A DNA stretch of 64,000 bases. Origin: Microbulbifer agarilyticus S89 (GTDB taxonomy: Bacteria; Pseudomonadota; Gammaproteobacteria; Pseudomonadales; Cellvibrionaceae). The notes beneath the pieces are model-generated. The model was not told where the DNA came from, ran no database searches, and saw nothing but the letters and a program-made list of their open reading frames with translations. Position numbers and translations under genes: made by a program. This document shows positions 52,826 to 63,289 of the stretch, piece by piece (the stretch's first letter is position 1; each line of letters opens with the position of its first letter). The stretch lies in contig NZ_AFPJ01000051.1 of assembly GCF_000220505.1 (NCBI RefSeq), forward strand, positions 36,137-100,136, written 5' to 3'.

Positions 52826-54541
52826 TCAGGTGTCCTGCTGGTCGTGCGCCTCCGGCATTGCCGTATCGCGCGCGGCAGAACCCTGTACCCTCTTGCGTAC
52901 CTCTCCGGCACCCTGCTGCACACTGCGGCTCTCCACTTTCTCCTGTGAGGGGTCTGCGGAAACCAAGCGAATATCGGCAGAGGTGGGCTGCCCTCCTTTT
53001 GACTCGCCGAAATACAGCGTCTGGTGCGGGAATGGAATTTCGATATTGCGTGCATCAAATGCCAGCTTGATACGGCGATTGAATTCGCGGCCAACCAACC
53101 ATTTTTCATGGGCACGGGTGCGTGTCCTGGCCTTGATGACAACAGCACTATCGTCAAATCGGTCCACACCCAGCACCTCAAGCGGGTCGAGAATGTAGCG
53201 GCCAAACTCTTCGTCAGCACGAAGTTCCCGATCAATTTCCTCCAGGCATGCGATCACTTCGTCGGTGTTTTCCCGATAGGCTACGCCGACCTCAAGCATG
53301 TAGTAGCTAAAGTCTTTGGTCAGGTTATCCACAATACTGATTTCACTGAACGGGACCGTGTGGACGGTTCCATCCAGCGAACGCATCTCGACCTTGCGCA
53401 GGGTAATCTTTTCCACAATGCCGGTGCGCCCACCCACCGTTACCACATCGTCCACTTGCAAAAGGTCTTCGATGAGAATGGTGAAACCGGTAAGAAAATC
53501 CTTCACCAGCGTCTGGGCACCAAAACCCACCGCAATACCCAGGACACCCGCACCAGCCAGTAGCGGCATAACATCAATGCCTATCTCGGAGAGCACCACC
53601 AGCAAGGAGAGCACCGTCAGGAAAAATAACAAGGCATTGCGGATGAGCGGAATTAGCGTGCGCACCCGCGCGGTGACCGCGCCCTGATTCTTACGCGTAT
53701 AGTGTTCTATGACGCCGTTAATTATTTCCCAAATACTACTGAATATCAGGATCACCAGCAGAATGGAGAACACGACCTCCGCGGCACTGACCAGGCTGTC
53801 GTCATCAAGCACCACGCCAAAGGTTCGATTGAATACGAGGGAAAGGGTGTAGAGTGCAAGCAAGCCAGCAATGGCGTAGCCGGCAAATACCTGCATCTGA
53901 AAATAGCTAGAGAAGCGGCGACGATGCAGCCCCAGTGCCCGGCGTACCCGACCAAACTTGCGATCGAAATTTTTCGCAATGCGGCCATTCAACCAAACGA
54001 AAACACCGATCAATGAGAGCGCTACCAGCGTCACCAGCAGCTTCCCCGCACTACTTGCGCTAATGCCCACTGCGTCAAGGAGCTCGCCATATTTGTCCAC
54101 AAGCCGACCGGCCGTCTCCTCCGGAAGCAGCGCATCCGCGATCGCAAGCGGGTTCTCCTCAACCGATCCCGACTGCACCTGATTGAGCGCTTTCAGGTTA
54201 TCCACGAATTGCTTGCGCTGGTTTTCGTTTTCCAGTGTCTGGATAAATCGATCCAGCTCATCCGCTGAGATGGCGCCCGCGGAGTCAGTAACAGCACTAG
54301 CCTCTTCCGTTGATACTTTCGTGGATGCTTGCATGGATGCTTGTGTGGACAGCGCCGCGGCACCACCCGCCGGCTGCGCCACAGCGGAACTGATGAAACT
54401 GGTCAACAGAAGAGATACAAGCAGTAGCGGCACGCTCACTGGGAAATCACGGTCACGCCAGATACGGCATGCGTCCCAAAGCGCACCGGCTAGTTCCGCT
54501 AACAACCTTTTGCCAATTTGCGCAAGCGCCAATAAATTCAT
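52826..54541 (-). CDS. Mechanosensitive ion channel protein, MscS family
   Basis: 571 residues. An N-terminal signal or helix (about 35-55), a Ser/Thr/Ala-rich periplasmic part with a coiled region (to about 170), then five or so membrane helices. The pore helix is PLLAGAGVLGIAVGFGAQTLVKDFLTGF, followed by the MscS beta-domain (LLQVDDVVTVGGRTGIVEKITLRKVEMRSLDGTVHTVPFSEI) and an extended C-terminal tail. Opens under membrane tension to release osmolytes. The long N-terminus puts it in the YbdG/YjeP-like intermediate size class rather than small MscS. Confidence 0.92.
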   Translation of the reverse strand: MNLLALAQIGKRLLAELAGALWDACRIWRDRDFPVSVPLLLVSLLLTSFISSAVAQPAGGAAALSTQASMQASTKVSTEEASAVTDSAGAISADELDRFIQTLENENQRKQFVDNLKALNQVQSGSVEENPLAIADALLPEETAGRLVDKYGELLDAVGISASSAGKLLVTLVALSLIGVFVWLNGRIAKNFDRKFGRVRRALGLHRRRFSSYFQMQVFAGYAIAGLLALYTLSLVFNRTFGVVLDDDSLVSAAEVVFSILLVILIFSSIWEIINGVIEHYTRKNQGAVTARVRTLIPLIRNALLFFLTVLSLLVVLSEIGIDVMPLLAGAGVLGIAVGFGAQTLVKDFLTGFTILIEDLLQVDDVVTVGGRTGIVEKITLRKVEMRSLDGTVHTVPFSEISIVDNLTKDFSYYMLEVGVAYRENTDEVIACLEEIDRELRADEEFGRYILDPLEVLGVDRFDDSAVVIKARTRTRAHEKWLVGREFNRRIKLAFDARNIEIPFPHQTLYFGESKGGQPTSADIRLVSADPSQEKVESRSVQQGAGEVRKRVQGSAARDTAMPEAHDQQDT

Positions 54542-54833
54542 CTACCAGGTACTCGACATTGCTCTACTTACCAGTGGAAGTGCAAGCAGAGTGCCAACCG
54601 CTTACTCGTACGCCCAACGAGCCACAGGCAAGTCCACACAACCGCAATGTCGGTAAAGATTTCACAACACCCTGAAATATCTTCCGGTAGCCCCACGCCA
54701 GCTACATCAGAAAAAGGTCATTCTCACTCGCTAACGCCGTGGTACTTGCCTTTCACAACATTGGCATGGCAATTGCGATACTGAAATTACGCAACGGCAC
54801 CAGCCACTCTTAACACTGACCAAGGAGAAGCCT

Positions 54834-55040
54834 ATGAAACTGTTCACTAACGCCAGCAAAGCGTTTTATCTCGCAATCGCCATCGCCACCACTGCCGGAC
54901 TGGCCGCATGCAGCGAGGAACAAAGCGCTGAATCCATTGGTGAGGCGATTGACGACACCATTACCGATACCGGCAATGCGATTGAGGATGCCTGTGAGGA
55001 AGCCAAGGAAAGTGCGAACGCGGAAGACACAGACTGCTAA
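54834..55040 (+). CDS. Small acidic lipoprotein
   Basis: 68 residues with AAGGAG upstream. Lipobox LAA-C (C26), then a very acidic mature part (Glu, Asp, Ala) with three cysteines including the lipidated one; the last residue is Cys. No family is recognised. It has its own bidirectional terminator. Similar small lipoproteins in this group are uncharacterised. Confidence 0.75.
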   Translation: MKLFTNASKAFYLAIAIATTAGLAACSEEQSAESIGEAIDDTITDTGNAIEDACEEAKESANAEDTDC

Positions 55041-55072
55041 TTCAGGCCGCCCGCAGAGAGCAAACCCTAAAC

Positions 55073-55103
55073 AAAAAAAGGAGCGCAGTGCGCTCCTTTT
55101 TTT
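55073..55103. terminator. Bidirectional intrinsic terminator
   Basis: AAAAAAA, then GGAGCGCAGTGCGCTCC (55080-55096), then TTTTTTT. The A and T tracts are symmetric, so it ends the lipoprotein (+) and the sigma-54 activator (-). Confidence 0.92.
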
Positions 55104-55153
55104 GGCCATTCTACTGTGGGAGAAAACATCTCTCTAAGGAATCACACATTCAC

Positions 55154-56593
55154 CTAGGAGAGTTCAACCGAAGAACTGCCATTCGATTTTTCAGTGGCGT
55201 TGCTGCGGCCCTTGGAGTCAGACTGCTCAGTGGCCTGCTGCTCATACTTTTCCAGCTTGTTATACAGGGTTTTTACGCTAATCCCCAGCTGCCCGGCCGT
55301 CTCGGTTTTATTGCCCGCGTTTTGCTCAAGTGTGCGCTCAATGGCGATTTTCTCGAGCACATCTAAAGGCACACCAGCGGGCACCGGAGGTACCTTCCCA
55401 CTCGCTACCGCATCCAATTGTTGATCGGATGCTGGCTCCATATCTCCAAGAATGATGTGCCGAGGCTCGATGATATTTTCGGCGAGGATAAAGGCCCGTT
55501 CGACACAGTACTTGAGCTCCCGCACATTGCCCGGCCAGTAATACTCTTCCAGCCGTTTGAGTGCAGTTGGACAAAATGCCTTGGCGGCGCCTTCTTCACT
55601 ATTGCGGTAAACCAGAAAATGCTGCGCCAGCCCGGCAACATCGTTTCCGCGCTCCCGCAAAGGCGGGACGCGCACCGGAAACTGCGCCAGGCGGAAGTAG
55701 AGGTCTTCGCGAAACAGGCCTTCGGTGACCGCGGCCTCGGGTTCCCGGTTTGTCGCCGACACCACACGTACATTGGTTTTTCGCACCTGAGTGCCACCCA
55801 GCGGCCGATACTCACCGGTTTCAAGCACCCGCAGCAACTTGACCTGATGATCCAGAGACATCTCCGTCACTTCATCAAGAAACAGGGTGCCACCTTCTGC
55901 CTGGGCAAAGAGACCCTCGTGCTGTTTGTGCGCGCCGGTAAATGCACCTTTGACATGACCAAACAGCTCGCTTTCCACAAGCTCCGGGCTCAGTGCGCCA
56001 CAGTTAATTGCAACAAAAGGCGCCAACGCGCGCTCACTGGCCTGGTGTAACGTATTGGCTACCAGCTCTTTGCCAACACCACTCTCACCCACCACCAGCA
56101 CATTGGCATCGGACGCCGCGACTTTGCGCAGTGTGCGGTACAGTTTGCGCATTGGACGCGATGAGCCCACCAGCAAACCGTACTGGTCCAACTGGCTGCT
56201 CACAGGGCCCTCTTCTACCACCCCCGCAACGTCCAGCTCAGCGACAATCTCTTCGATCGCATCGCAGATGTCTTCGGCGCAATAGGGCTGGCGAAAGTGG
56301 AACCCTCCAGACCGGGAGGTCGCGCGGTCGAGCACCGCGTTGGGCGCACCGTCACTGAGGAACACGTAGTCACAGCCGGCCAGCACGGGCGAGTCCGCCA
56401 AAGGCGCCAGAGTGCTTTCTTCAACCTCGCCGGTATCGACGATGGCCAGGTCGTAGCGATTGGCCAACAGCGGTTCCAACCAATCTGGATCTTCGCTGAA
56501 ATCATCCACCGCAATCGAACTGACCACCACGTCGAGCACTCGACTTCGTAGCGAGGCGTCCTTAACCCGCAGGAATATTCGACTCCGACTCAT
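55154..56593 (-). CDS. Sigma-54-dependent activator with degenerate receiver domain
   Basis: 479 residues. Residues 1-125 look like a response-regulator receiver, with YDLAIVD keeping one acidic residue, but the conserved Lys is lost (FRQPY where KP is normal). Residues 145-375 are the AAA+ domain: Walker [15 protein letters not shown] (sigma-54 contact), Walker [10 protein letters not shown], and [11 protein letters not shown]. The Fis-type HTH is at about 410-455 ([23 protein letters not shown]). It opens sigma-54 promoters; targets are unknown and no kinase is adjacent. Phosphorylation may not be the signal. Confidence 0.93.
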   Translation of the reverse strand: MSRSRIFLRVKDASLRSRVLDVVVSSIAVDDFSEDPDWLEPLLANRYDLAIVDTGEVEESTLAPLADSPVLAGCDYVFLSDGAPNAVLDRATSRSGGFHFRQPYCAEDICDAIEEIVAELDVAGVVEEGPVSSQLDQYGLLVGSSRPMRKLYRTLRKVAASDANVLVVGESGVGKELVANTLHQASERALAPFVAINCGALSPELVESELFGHVKGAFTGAHKQHEGLFAQAEGGTLFLDEVTEMSLDHQVKLLRVLETGEYRPLGGTQVRKTNVRVVSATNREPEAAVTEGLFREDLYFRLAQFPVRVPPLRERGNDVAGLAQHFLVYRNSEEGAAKAFCPTALKRLEEYYWPGNVRELKYCVERAFILAENIIEPRHIILGDMEPASDQQLDAVASGKVPPVPAGVPLDVLEKIAIERTLEQNAGNKTETAGQLGISVKTLYNKLEKYEQQATEQSDSKGRSNATEKSNGSSSVELS

Positions 56594-56746
56594 ATCAGGT
56601 TCCTCTTAGAATCTCACGAATCTCAGCGATTCTCAGCCAGAGCAGCCTGACTGGCACAGAGCTTGAATTGTATCACCTTGCTAACGTGAATGCGTTTGCA
56701 CTCCGATTCGCCAAGAGCCATTCGAGGAGGCACATAGGAGGTACAT

Positions 56747-57247
56747 GTGAAAAGCAAAATATCCACACAGCGCAGTGATCAATCAGGGTTCCCGCCAAAA
56801 CTGCAAAAGAAACTGGCAGGAATCCGGCAGGCGAGCGGCCATGCACTCCAGTTCTACGGATCCCGGCTTAGCTTGCACGTCGACTATCCGCTGCGTCATT
56901 GCTTCCGCGATCTGAAAGAATTACACGGGGCCGTGAAGAAACTACTCTCCCCAGAAACGGAGAGCCAGCGCCACACTCTGGCAGTTTCAGCCGCTGACAC
57001 CGATGCCGAGTCGGCCGATATAGCACTGCGGTATCAATCGATCGCCATACTGAGTCCGCGCCCCGGATCTGAGTTACTCAGTTACCTCATCGCCACCGAG
57101 CAGCGGCAGAAACGGATGCAGACACAGATATTGGAAGAATTGGGTGACTCCCCGTTGAAAATTGCCTTGTCAGCGCAAACCGCGATGTTACAGATCACCA
57201 TCGACAAATTGGACTCACTTCTCATGGAAGATATGTCTGCAAGATAG
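56747..57247 (+). CDS. Hypothetical helical protein
   Basis: 166 residues with a GTG start (56747-56749) preceded by AGGAGG at 56736-56741; the overlapping ATG at 56745 is followed by TGA and cannot serve. No signal peptide or membrane segment. It seems all-helical, with heptad-like Leu/Ile spacing in the second half (LLSYLIATEQRQKRMQTQILEEL). I do not recognise a family. Divergent from the sigma-54 activator, whose regulon could include it. Confidence 0.7.
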   Translation: MKSKISTQRSDQSGFPPKLQKKLAGIRQASGHALQFYGSRLSLHVDYPLRHCFRDLKELHGAVKKLLSPETESQRHTLAVSAADTDAESADIALRYQSIAILSPRPGSELLSYLIATEQRQKRMQTQILEELGDSPLKIALSAQTAMLQITIDKLDSLLMEDMSAR

Positions 57248-57264
57248 ATGGCACCGGGGCGGGG

Positions 57265-57894
57265 TCACTGATTCGGATTGGGCATGCAGGATATCTCGGC
57301 GGCCCCATACCCCCACACCAATGAGGCCTGCCCCTGATGCTCCCAGAAACTATCGTTTTTGCCTTTATACCGCGTACCACTAGCGCTGGGCTCCAGGTAC
57401 ATCAGTGCAACACTGTCTCCACGCTCGGCAATGAGCGTGGGTGGGGTGGTCTCAAAGAAGTTGATGACCACCTCATTCGCCGGGTTGCCTTCACATGCAT
57501 AGAAAATCGGCCCTCTTCTCTCCACCAACCGATATTTTGCCTGTAATTCTGCAATTCGCCTCTGATATGTCTCAGCAATACACTGCTGCTTATCGTCACT
57601 TTTCCAGCAATCATTGCGCCCCTTGATCCACCCTCTTTGCATTGCCTTGAGCACAGGTGGATGCTCGTTGGCCGCTTTAGCCGCGGCGGCGGTGTAGACA
57701 CTGGCCAGTTGATTATCCAGGGCGGCCAGTTTCTCGTCTTTACAGATGAGCTGCTCTACTTCACCCCGCGCTTTAGCGCAATCAAAACTGGGACCCGCCT
57801 GCGGAGCGTCCGCGCTGCAAGCCACCGTCCCTATGGCGAGCATGACCATTAAATACCTGGCGATCAGTGGGGAGGCTGAGGAAGAGGCCAACAT
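57265..57894 (-). CDS. LprI-MliC double-domain lysozyme inhibitor-like lipoprotein
   Basis: 209 residues. AGGAG lies 7 bases before the ATG. Lipobox GTVA-C. Residues 35-115 have the LprI/DUF1311 pattern with disulfide cysteines (FDCAKARGEVEQLICKDEKLAALDNQLASVY ... GRNDCWKSDDKQQCI). Residues 130-205 have the MliC pattern: FYACEGNPANEVVINFF, ALMYLEPSASGTRYKG with the Ser-Gly-x-x-Tyr loop that enters lysozyme active sites, and a final cysteine (EISC). It is predicted to protect peptidoglycan from lysozyme at the outer membrane. Confidence 0.83.
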   Translation of the reverse strand: MLASSSASPLIARYLMVMLAIGTVACSADAPQAGPSFDCAKARGEVEQLICKDEKLAALDNQLASVYTAAAAKAANEHPPVLKAMQRGWIKGRNDCWKSDDKQQCIAETYQRRIAELQAKYRLVERRGPIFYACEGNPANEVVINFFETTPPTLIAERGDSVALMYLEPSASGTRYKGKNDSFWEHQGQASLVWGYGAAEISCMPNPNQ

Positions 57895-57921
57895 GGAAAC
57901 ACTCCTGGAGTTTAAACGCGC

Positions 57922-57950
57922 GGAATCGGCTAGAGGAATCGGCTAGAGGA
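57922..57950. repeat. 13-bp tandem repeat upstream of the lysozyme-inhibitor gene
   Basis: GGAATCGGCTAGA occurs twice in a row (57922-57934, 57935-57947) with three bases of a third copy. It sits in the 307-base gap 57895-58201, in which I see nothing else. Confidence 0.9.
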
Positions 57951-58201
57951 TAGCCCATGCGCCAGAAAATATTACATGGCCCCCTGAAAAATATTCTCCC
58001 CAAATCCTTTGACGAGCCATAGCGGAGTCTCAATACCCTAAAAAACCCATTACCTAGCCTGCATCTGCGACGGCAGAGTAGTGCTTTCGCTTTTGAATAT
58101 CGGCTAGCTATGGAGTTTTTGGCGGTGGATCGTACCTGCCAATAAAACTGGCACAGGGGTTGCAGTATAGGTAGTGAAACAGGCAATAAAGGATTGAATT
58201 T

Positions 58202-58768
58202 ATGCAACGCCAAACACACTTTTCCAAATCCACTCTGCTCTCTGCTTTAGCGGGCACGGCTTTCGGTTTTTCGGCCATGACCTATGCGGGAGAGCAAGCG
58301 CAAGGCGACTCGCCGAATGACGCATGGCTGGATGGGAAAGCGGAAGCAGTGCTGTTGCTAAACCAGAACCTAAATAGCTTTATCATCGACACCGAAGTCT
58401 CGGATGGCGTTGTATTGCTCACCGGCGAAGTCGAGAGCAATGTCGATCGCAGACTAGCTGAGGAATTGATTGCGAGCGTTGACGGCGTGAAGAGCGTGAA
58501 CAACAAACTGACGGTCGCCAGTCATGAGCCGCTCGGTGAAAAGATTAATCGCAAGTATGTCGATACAAAAATCGCCACCGTGGTAAAGACACGCTTATTA
58601 ATGGATCGGGAGGTCGCCGGTACTGACATCGACGTTTCCTCACGGCGCGGTACAATTATTTTGCGCGGCTTTGTACAGTCCGATGCAGAACGGGATCTGG
58701 CGGAGGCCATCGCCCGCAACACCAATGATGTTGAAAAAGTGGAAAACAAACTGAAAATCGCCGGCTGA
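58202..58768 (+). CDS. Periplasmic BON-domain protein (OsmY-like)
   Basis: 188 residues. Signal peptide ends TYA. Two BON domains: about 42-110 (NSFIIDTEVSDGVVLLTGEVESNVDRRLAEELIASVDGVKSVNNKL) and about 120-188 (ISVVKTRLL-like region, then IDVSSRRGTIILRGFVQSDAERDLAEAIARNTNDVEKVENKL). BON domains bind phospholipid or support the envelope under osmotic stress. Terminator follows at 58849. Confidence 0.9.
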   Translation: MQRQTHFSKSTLLSALAGTAFGFSAMTYAGEQAQGDSPNDAWLDGKAEAVLLLNQNLNSFIIDTEVSDGVVLLTGEVESNVDRRLAEELIASVDGVKSVNNKLTVASHEPLGEKINRKYVDTKIATVVKTRLLMDREVAGTDIDVSSRRGTIILRGFVQSDAERDLAEAIARNTNDVEKVENKLKIAG

Positions 58769-58848
58769 TCCGGCGCACACAAAATCTCTCACAGGATTTT
58801 ATGTGGTTTCTCTAACCACCGCTAACCACCCTAACCTCCCCTTCTTTT

Positions 58849-58873
58849 GGCCGGCTCCCCACCGGCCTTTTTT
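58849..58873 (+). terminator. Intrinsic terminator of the BON gene
   Basis: GGCCGG (58849-58854), a 7-base loop, CCGGCC (58862-58867), TTTTTT. Confidence 0.85.
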
Positions 58874-58904
58874 AGTTTTATGTAGACGGTGGGGATTTCG
58901 CAGG

Positions 58905-59750
58905 TCATTCGTTATGCAGTAAATGGTCAGCGTGAAAGCGCAGGTGTTGCTCGATAAAGGTAGCGATAAAATAATAGCTGTGATCGTAACCCGCATGGTA
59001 TTCAAGCTTGAGCGGGTAGTTTGCCGCCCGCGCTGCAGCTTCCAACGCATTGGGCTTTAACTGCTCTTCGAGGAACTGATCCTGTTCCCCCTGCGACACC
59101 AATATCGGCAGCTGCTCGGTGGCACGGCTCAATAGCGCTGTCGCGTCGTATTCTTGCCACAGGCCTCGATCCGCCCCCAAGTAGGCGGCTAGGGCTTTTT
59201 CACCCCAGGGACACGCCATAGGATTACAGATTGGACTGAATGCCGAAATAGACTGATAGCGAGAGGGATTCTTCAGCGCGATAGTCAGGGCACCGTGTCC
59301 GCCCATAGAGTGTCCACTTATCGCGCGACGATCACTAACCGGGAAATTTTGCTCGACCAGACCTGGCAGCTCATCCACGATGTAGTCGTACATCTGGTAG
59401 TGCGGTTTCCAGGGGGCTTGGGTCGCGTTGACATAGAAGCCCGCGCCTTTGCCGAGGTCGTAGCCGTCATCATCCGCCACCTGGTCACCGCGGGGGCTGG
59501 TATCCGGGACGACCAGGACAATGCCCAACTCGGCGGCCATGCGCTGCGCACCCGCTTTCTGGGAGAAGTTCTCGTCGGTACAGGTTAATCCAGACAGCCA
59601 GTACAACACGGGGAAGCGCTGATCTTTCTCCGCTTGTGATGGCAGGAATATGGAAAAGCGCATCGCACAGTCCAGGACACTGGAGCGATGGGCATACTGG
59701 CACTGGCTACCATCGAAACACTGCGTCTTGCTGACAAGTTCTAGAGTCAT
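58905..59750 (-). CDS. fghA: S-formylglutathione hydrolase
   Basis: 281 residues, an esterase D family alpha/beta hydrolase. [15 protein letters not shown] forms the oxyanion region, the nucleophile is in [13 protein letters not shown], and the C-terminal [16 protein letters not shown] has the catalytic His. It hydrolyses S-formylglutathione to formate and glutathione, the second step of formaldehyde detoxification. Nine bases separate it from adhC upstream, so one transcript. Confidence 0.96.
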   Translation of the reverse strand: MTLELVSKTQCFDGSQCQYAHRSSVLDCAMRFSIFLPSQAEKDQRFPVLYWLSGLTCTDENFSQKAGAQRMAAELGIVLVVPDTSPRGDQVADDDGYDLGKGAGFYVNATQAPWKPHYQMYDYIVDELPGLVEQNFPVSDRRAISGHSMGGHGALTIALKNPSRYQSISAFSPICNPMACPWGEKALAAYLGADRGLWQEYDATALLSRATEQLPILVSQGEQDQFLEEQLKPNALEAAARAANYPLKLEYHAGYDHSYYFIATFIEQHLRFHADHLLHNE

Positions 59751-59759
59751 CGGCCAACC

Positions 59760-60902
<1,143 letters not shown>

Positions 60903-61150
60903 CTAAGAGTTTATCGTCCTGACAATCGCCATCCAGCTTATCAGATTTGGGGGGAGAATCCGGGCCGTGAGACGCATCCAAATAGTGCAGAAGCGCGCAC
61001 CAACGCATGCCAAGCACAGGTTTGGCGCATCAAGTCAGTGCCAAGTCCGCGCGAAAGCGCCTCATTTGGCGCAGAGTTCATCGAAAATTAACTTGGCCCG
61101 TTCCTTGCTGGTGCAAACACAATGAAAAGAAGAACCTCTAAGGCGTATAG

Positions 61151-61540
61151 ATGATGACCGACCACCAGTGGCTGATGAGCTCCCAAGCACTCAATACTCT
61201 GCGTAAGCTGCGCAAGCGTATTCAGGCAGAATTTGATATCACCCTGCGTTTTTCCGATTTTGACTTCGAATCACACCTCGCCGCATTGAAGCTGCGCACA
61301 CAGGACGAGCAGAGCCGCGAGTTAATCGCCGAACTCGAAGCGCTGCGCGGCACCCCTTTTCAAACCGATGACGAAGGCACTCAGCGCCTGTATCGCGGGC
61401 GCCAGGTATTAGTGGAGGAGGGGCGGAAACAAGACATCTACGAGATGATCTATGGTGACGAATTCACGCTACACGGCGGGCAGGACAAGCAGCCGGAAAC
61501 CCCGGTAAAAATGTACCGCGGGCGTGCGGTCAGGAACTGA
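61151..61540 (+). CDS. Hypothetical protein with C-terminal YRGR repeats
   Basis: 129 residues. Starts MMTDHQWLMSSQ; the second ATG (61154) could also be used. A helical N-terminal part (to about 75) is followed by two copies of a [LM]YRGR-x-V element (LYRGRQV, about 79-85, and MYRGRAV, about 121-127). No signal peptide. I do not recognise a family. 76 bases before the host-attachment-like gene, on the same strand. Confidence 0.65.
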   Translation: MMTDHQWLMSSQALNTLRKLRKRIQAEFDITLRFSDFDFESHLAALKLRTQDEQSRELIAELEALRGTPFQTDDEGTQRLYRGRQVLVEEGRKQDIYEMIYGDEFTLHGGQDKQPETPVKMYRGRAVRN

Positions 61541-61616
61541 ACATCAACAATTAGGAACCCGTCTCCGCCGGCCCTACTATTCAGCGGTAAAACTGAGAAA
61601 AACAGAGGTAACCGCC

Positions 61617-62051
61617 ATGTCAAAAGCTTGGGTTCTGGTAGCAAATCACACTCACGCCCGCCTGTTCGAGGCGGAAAAACGCGCGGGGACCCTCAACGAG
61701 ATCGAAACATTGGTATACCCGGAAGGGCGTATGAAGGGGCAGGAGCTACTTAGCGATGCACCCGGGCGCACCTTCGACAGCCGCGGCGATGGCCGCCATG
61801 CCATGGAGATTCCCAGCGTCCGCAAGCAGGGCGCCAAACGCTTCGCCAAAGATATTGCGCATACCCTGGAGAAGGGGCGCCAGCAGGGTCGATTTGACCG
61901 CCTGTACATCGTCGCGGAACCCTCAATGGCCGGCAATCTGCGCCTCTCCATGAGCTCTCCCTGCCTGGCCACTATTGCCGGCGAGGCGCGCAAAAACCTG
62001 ACCAAAAGCGATACGGCGGAAATTCGCGCACAGTTACCCATGTGGTTGTGA
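61617..62051 (+). CDS. Host attachment (Host_attach/AtsA-like) family protein
   Basis: 144 residues from the ATG at 61617; the frame open from 61524 lacks family character. WVLVANHTHARLFEAE at the start, LSDAPGRTFDSRGDGRHAME in the middle, and FDRLYIVAEPSMAGNLR are the family marks. Despite the name (from Agrobacterium-plant attachment), the fold is related to archaeal release-factor/eRF1-like domains and the bacterial role is unclear. Cytosolic, no signal peptide. Confidence 0.85.
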   Translation: MSKAWVLVANHTHARLFEAEKRAGTLNEIETLVYPEGRMKGQELLSDAPGRTFDSRGDGRHAMEIPSVRKQGAKRFAKDIAHTLEKGRQQGRFDRLYIVAEPSMAGNLRLSMSSPCLATIAGEARKNLTKSDTAEIRAQLPMWL

Positions 62052-62140
62052 TGCTACGTCTGCCCAGCTAGGCGTGCACAGCTGGGCCTGACGCGTCACT
62101 TCCGGCGGTGCTTCGCGCCTGTATTGGTTAGTTGAAAACT

Positions 62141-62182
62141 ATCCCTCCACCGGGCTTTCTGCCTGCTGGAGGGATTTGATTT
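62141..62182 (+). terminator. Probable intrinsic terminator
   Basis: ATCCCTCCA (62141-62149) pairs with TGGAGGGAT (62167-62175), followed by a T-rich run. It lies about 90 bases after the host-attachment-like gene. Confidence 0.6.
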
Positions 62183-62278
62183 GTTATCGCCACCCTGCGA
62201 CCATGCCTTCCATCCAGCCCGAGAGCCCATGCGCCTCGGCTCCGCTCGGCACACAAGTCACATCTCCAAGGAAGCGGC

Positions 62279-63232
62279 ATGCTACGACTGTTCGAAATCC
62301 AGCACGGTAAAATCAGAGAAACCTACGCCGGTAGCGATTATCGCAGCCAGTCTCTGGAAGATGCCGCCTGGATCGACCTGCAGGAACCGGAGGAAGACGA
62401 GCGCGATCTGCTGGAACAGCTGCTGCGCACAGAACTGCCTGAATCCGATGACGTGGATGAAATCGAGTCCTCTGCGCGCTATTTCGTTGACGCCGCCGGT
62501 ATCCATGTCCACTCCCTGTACCTCACCCATTCTGAGGGCCGGCACGATACCGCGACCGCCGCTTTCATCCTGCAACCCAAACGCCTGATCACCGTACGCG
62601 ACACGGAACTGGCGGACTTCCGCCTGCTGCGCATGCGCGCCCGCCGCAACCAGGTGGAAGCACACAACGCGCAGGAGCTGCTGATCCAACTCTTCGAGCA
62701 GAAGGTTGAAAACCTCGCCGACGCGCTGGAAGACAACTACCTCAAACTGGGTGAAGTCAGCCACCTGGTATTGGAGGAAGAGGAAGGCAACCTGGAGGAT
62801 GCCATCGATCACCTGGCCAAGCTGGAGGATTCCAACGGAAAGATCCGCCTGTGCCTGATGGATACCCAGCGCTCCATTGCCTTCCTGCAACGCCACCTGA
62901 AAGATGATCCGGAGCTGCGCGAGGACTGCTGGGGAATTTTGCGTGATATCGACACCCTGATGTCCCACACCACCTTCCTGTTCGAAAAGATCAACTTCCT
63001 GATGGACTCCACCCAGGGCTTTATCAGCATCGAACAGAACAAAATCATCAAGATTTTCTCCATCGCCGCAGTGGTTTTCCTCCCGCCGACCATGGTGGCG
63101 AGCATTTACGGTATGAACTTCGAACACATGCCGGAACTGGAGTGGCTGCTGGGCTATCCGTGGGCACTGTTACTGATGCTTCTGGCGGGCATGGCACCCT
63201 ACCTGTATTTCAAAAAGAAAGGGTGGCTCTAG
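62279..63232 (+). CDS. corA: CorA-family magnesium/divalent cation channel
   Basis: 317 residues. Cytoplasmic N-terminal domain, a long helix (about 180-270), then two membrane segments at the end with the pore motif YGMNFEHMPEL between them (GMN is the selectivity signature). Positive end KKKGWL. It conducts Mg2+ (possibly Co2+/Ni2+) into the cell. Good Shine-Dalgarno (AAGGAAG) before the ATG. Confidence 0.95.
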   Translation: MLRLFEIQHGKIRETYAGSDYRSQSLEDAAWIDLQEPEEDERDLLEQLLRTELPESDDVDEIESSARYFVDAAGIHVHSLYLTHSEGRHDTATAAFILQPKRLITVRDTELADFRLLRMRARRNQVEAHNAQELLIQLFEQKVENLADALEDNYLKLGEVSHLVLEEEEGNLEDAIDHLAKLEDSNGKIRLCLMDTQRSIAFLQRHLKDDPELREDCWGILRDIDTLMSHTTFLFEKINFLMDSTQGFISIEQNKIIKIFSIAAVVFLPPTMVASIYGMNFEHMPELEWLLGYPWALLLMLLAGMAPYLYFKKKGWL

Positions 63233-63289
63233 GCCACCACCTGCTAACCTTAATGCGTTGGAAAGCCATAACAGGGAAGCAGGACGATA

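Noticed and set aside
58768-58800. Inverted repeat CACAAAATC/GATTTT after the BON gene
   Set aside because: The stem is broken by a bulge and there is a much better terminator at 58849-58873.
61524-61616. N-terminal extension of the host-attachment-like protein
   Set aside because: The 31 extra residues are basic and non-conserved, overlap the previous gene and lack a ribosome binding site; the start at 61617 is preferred.
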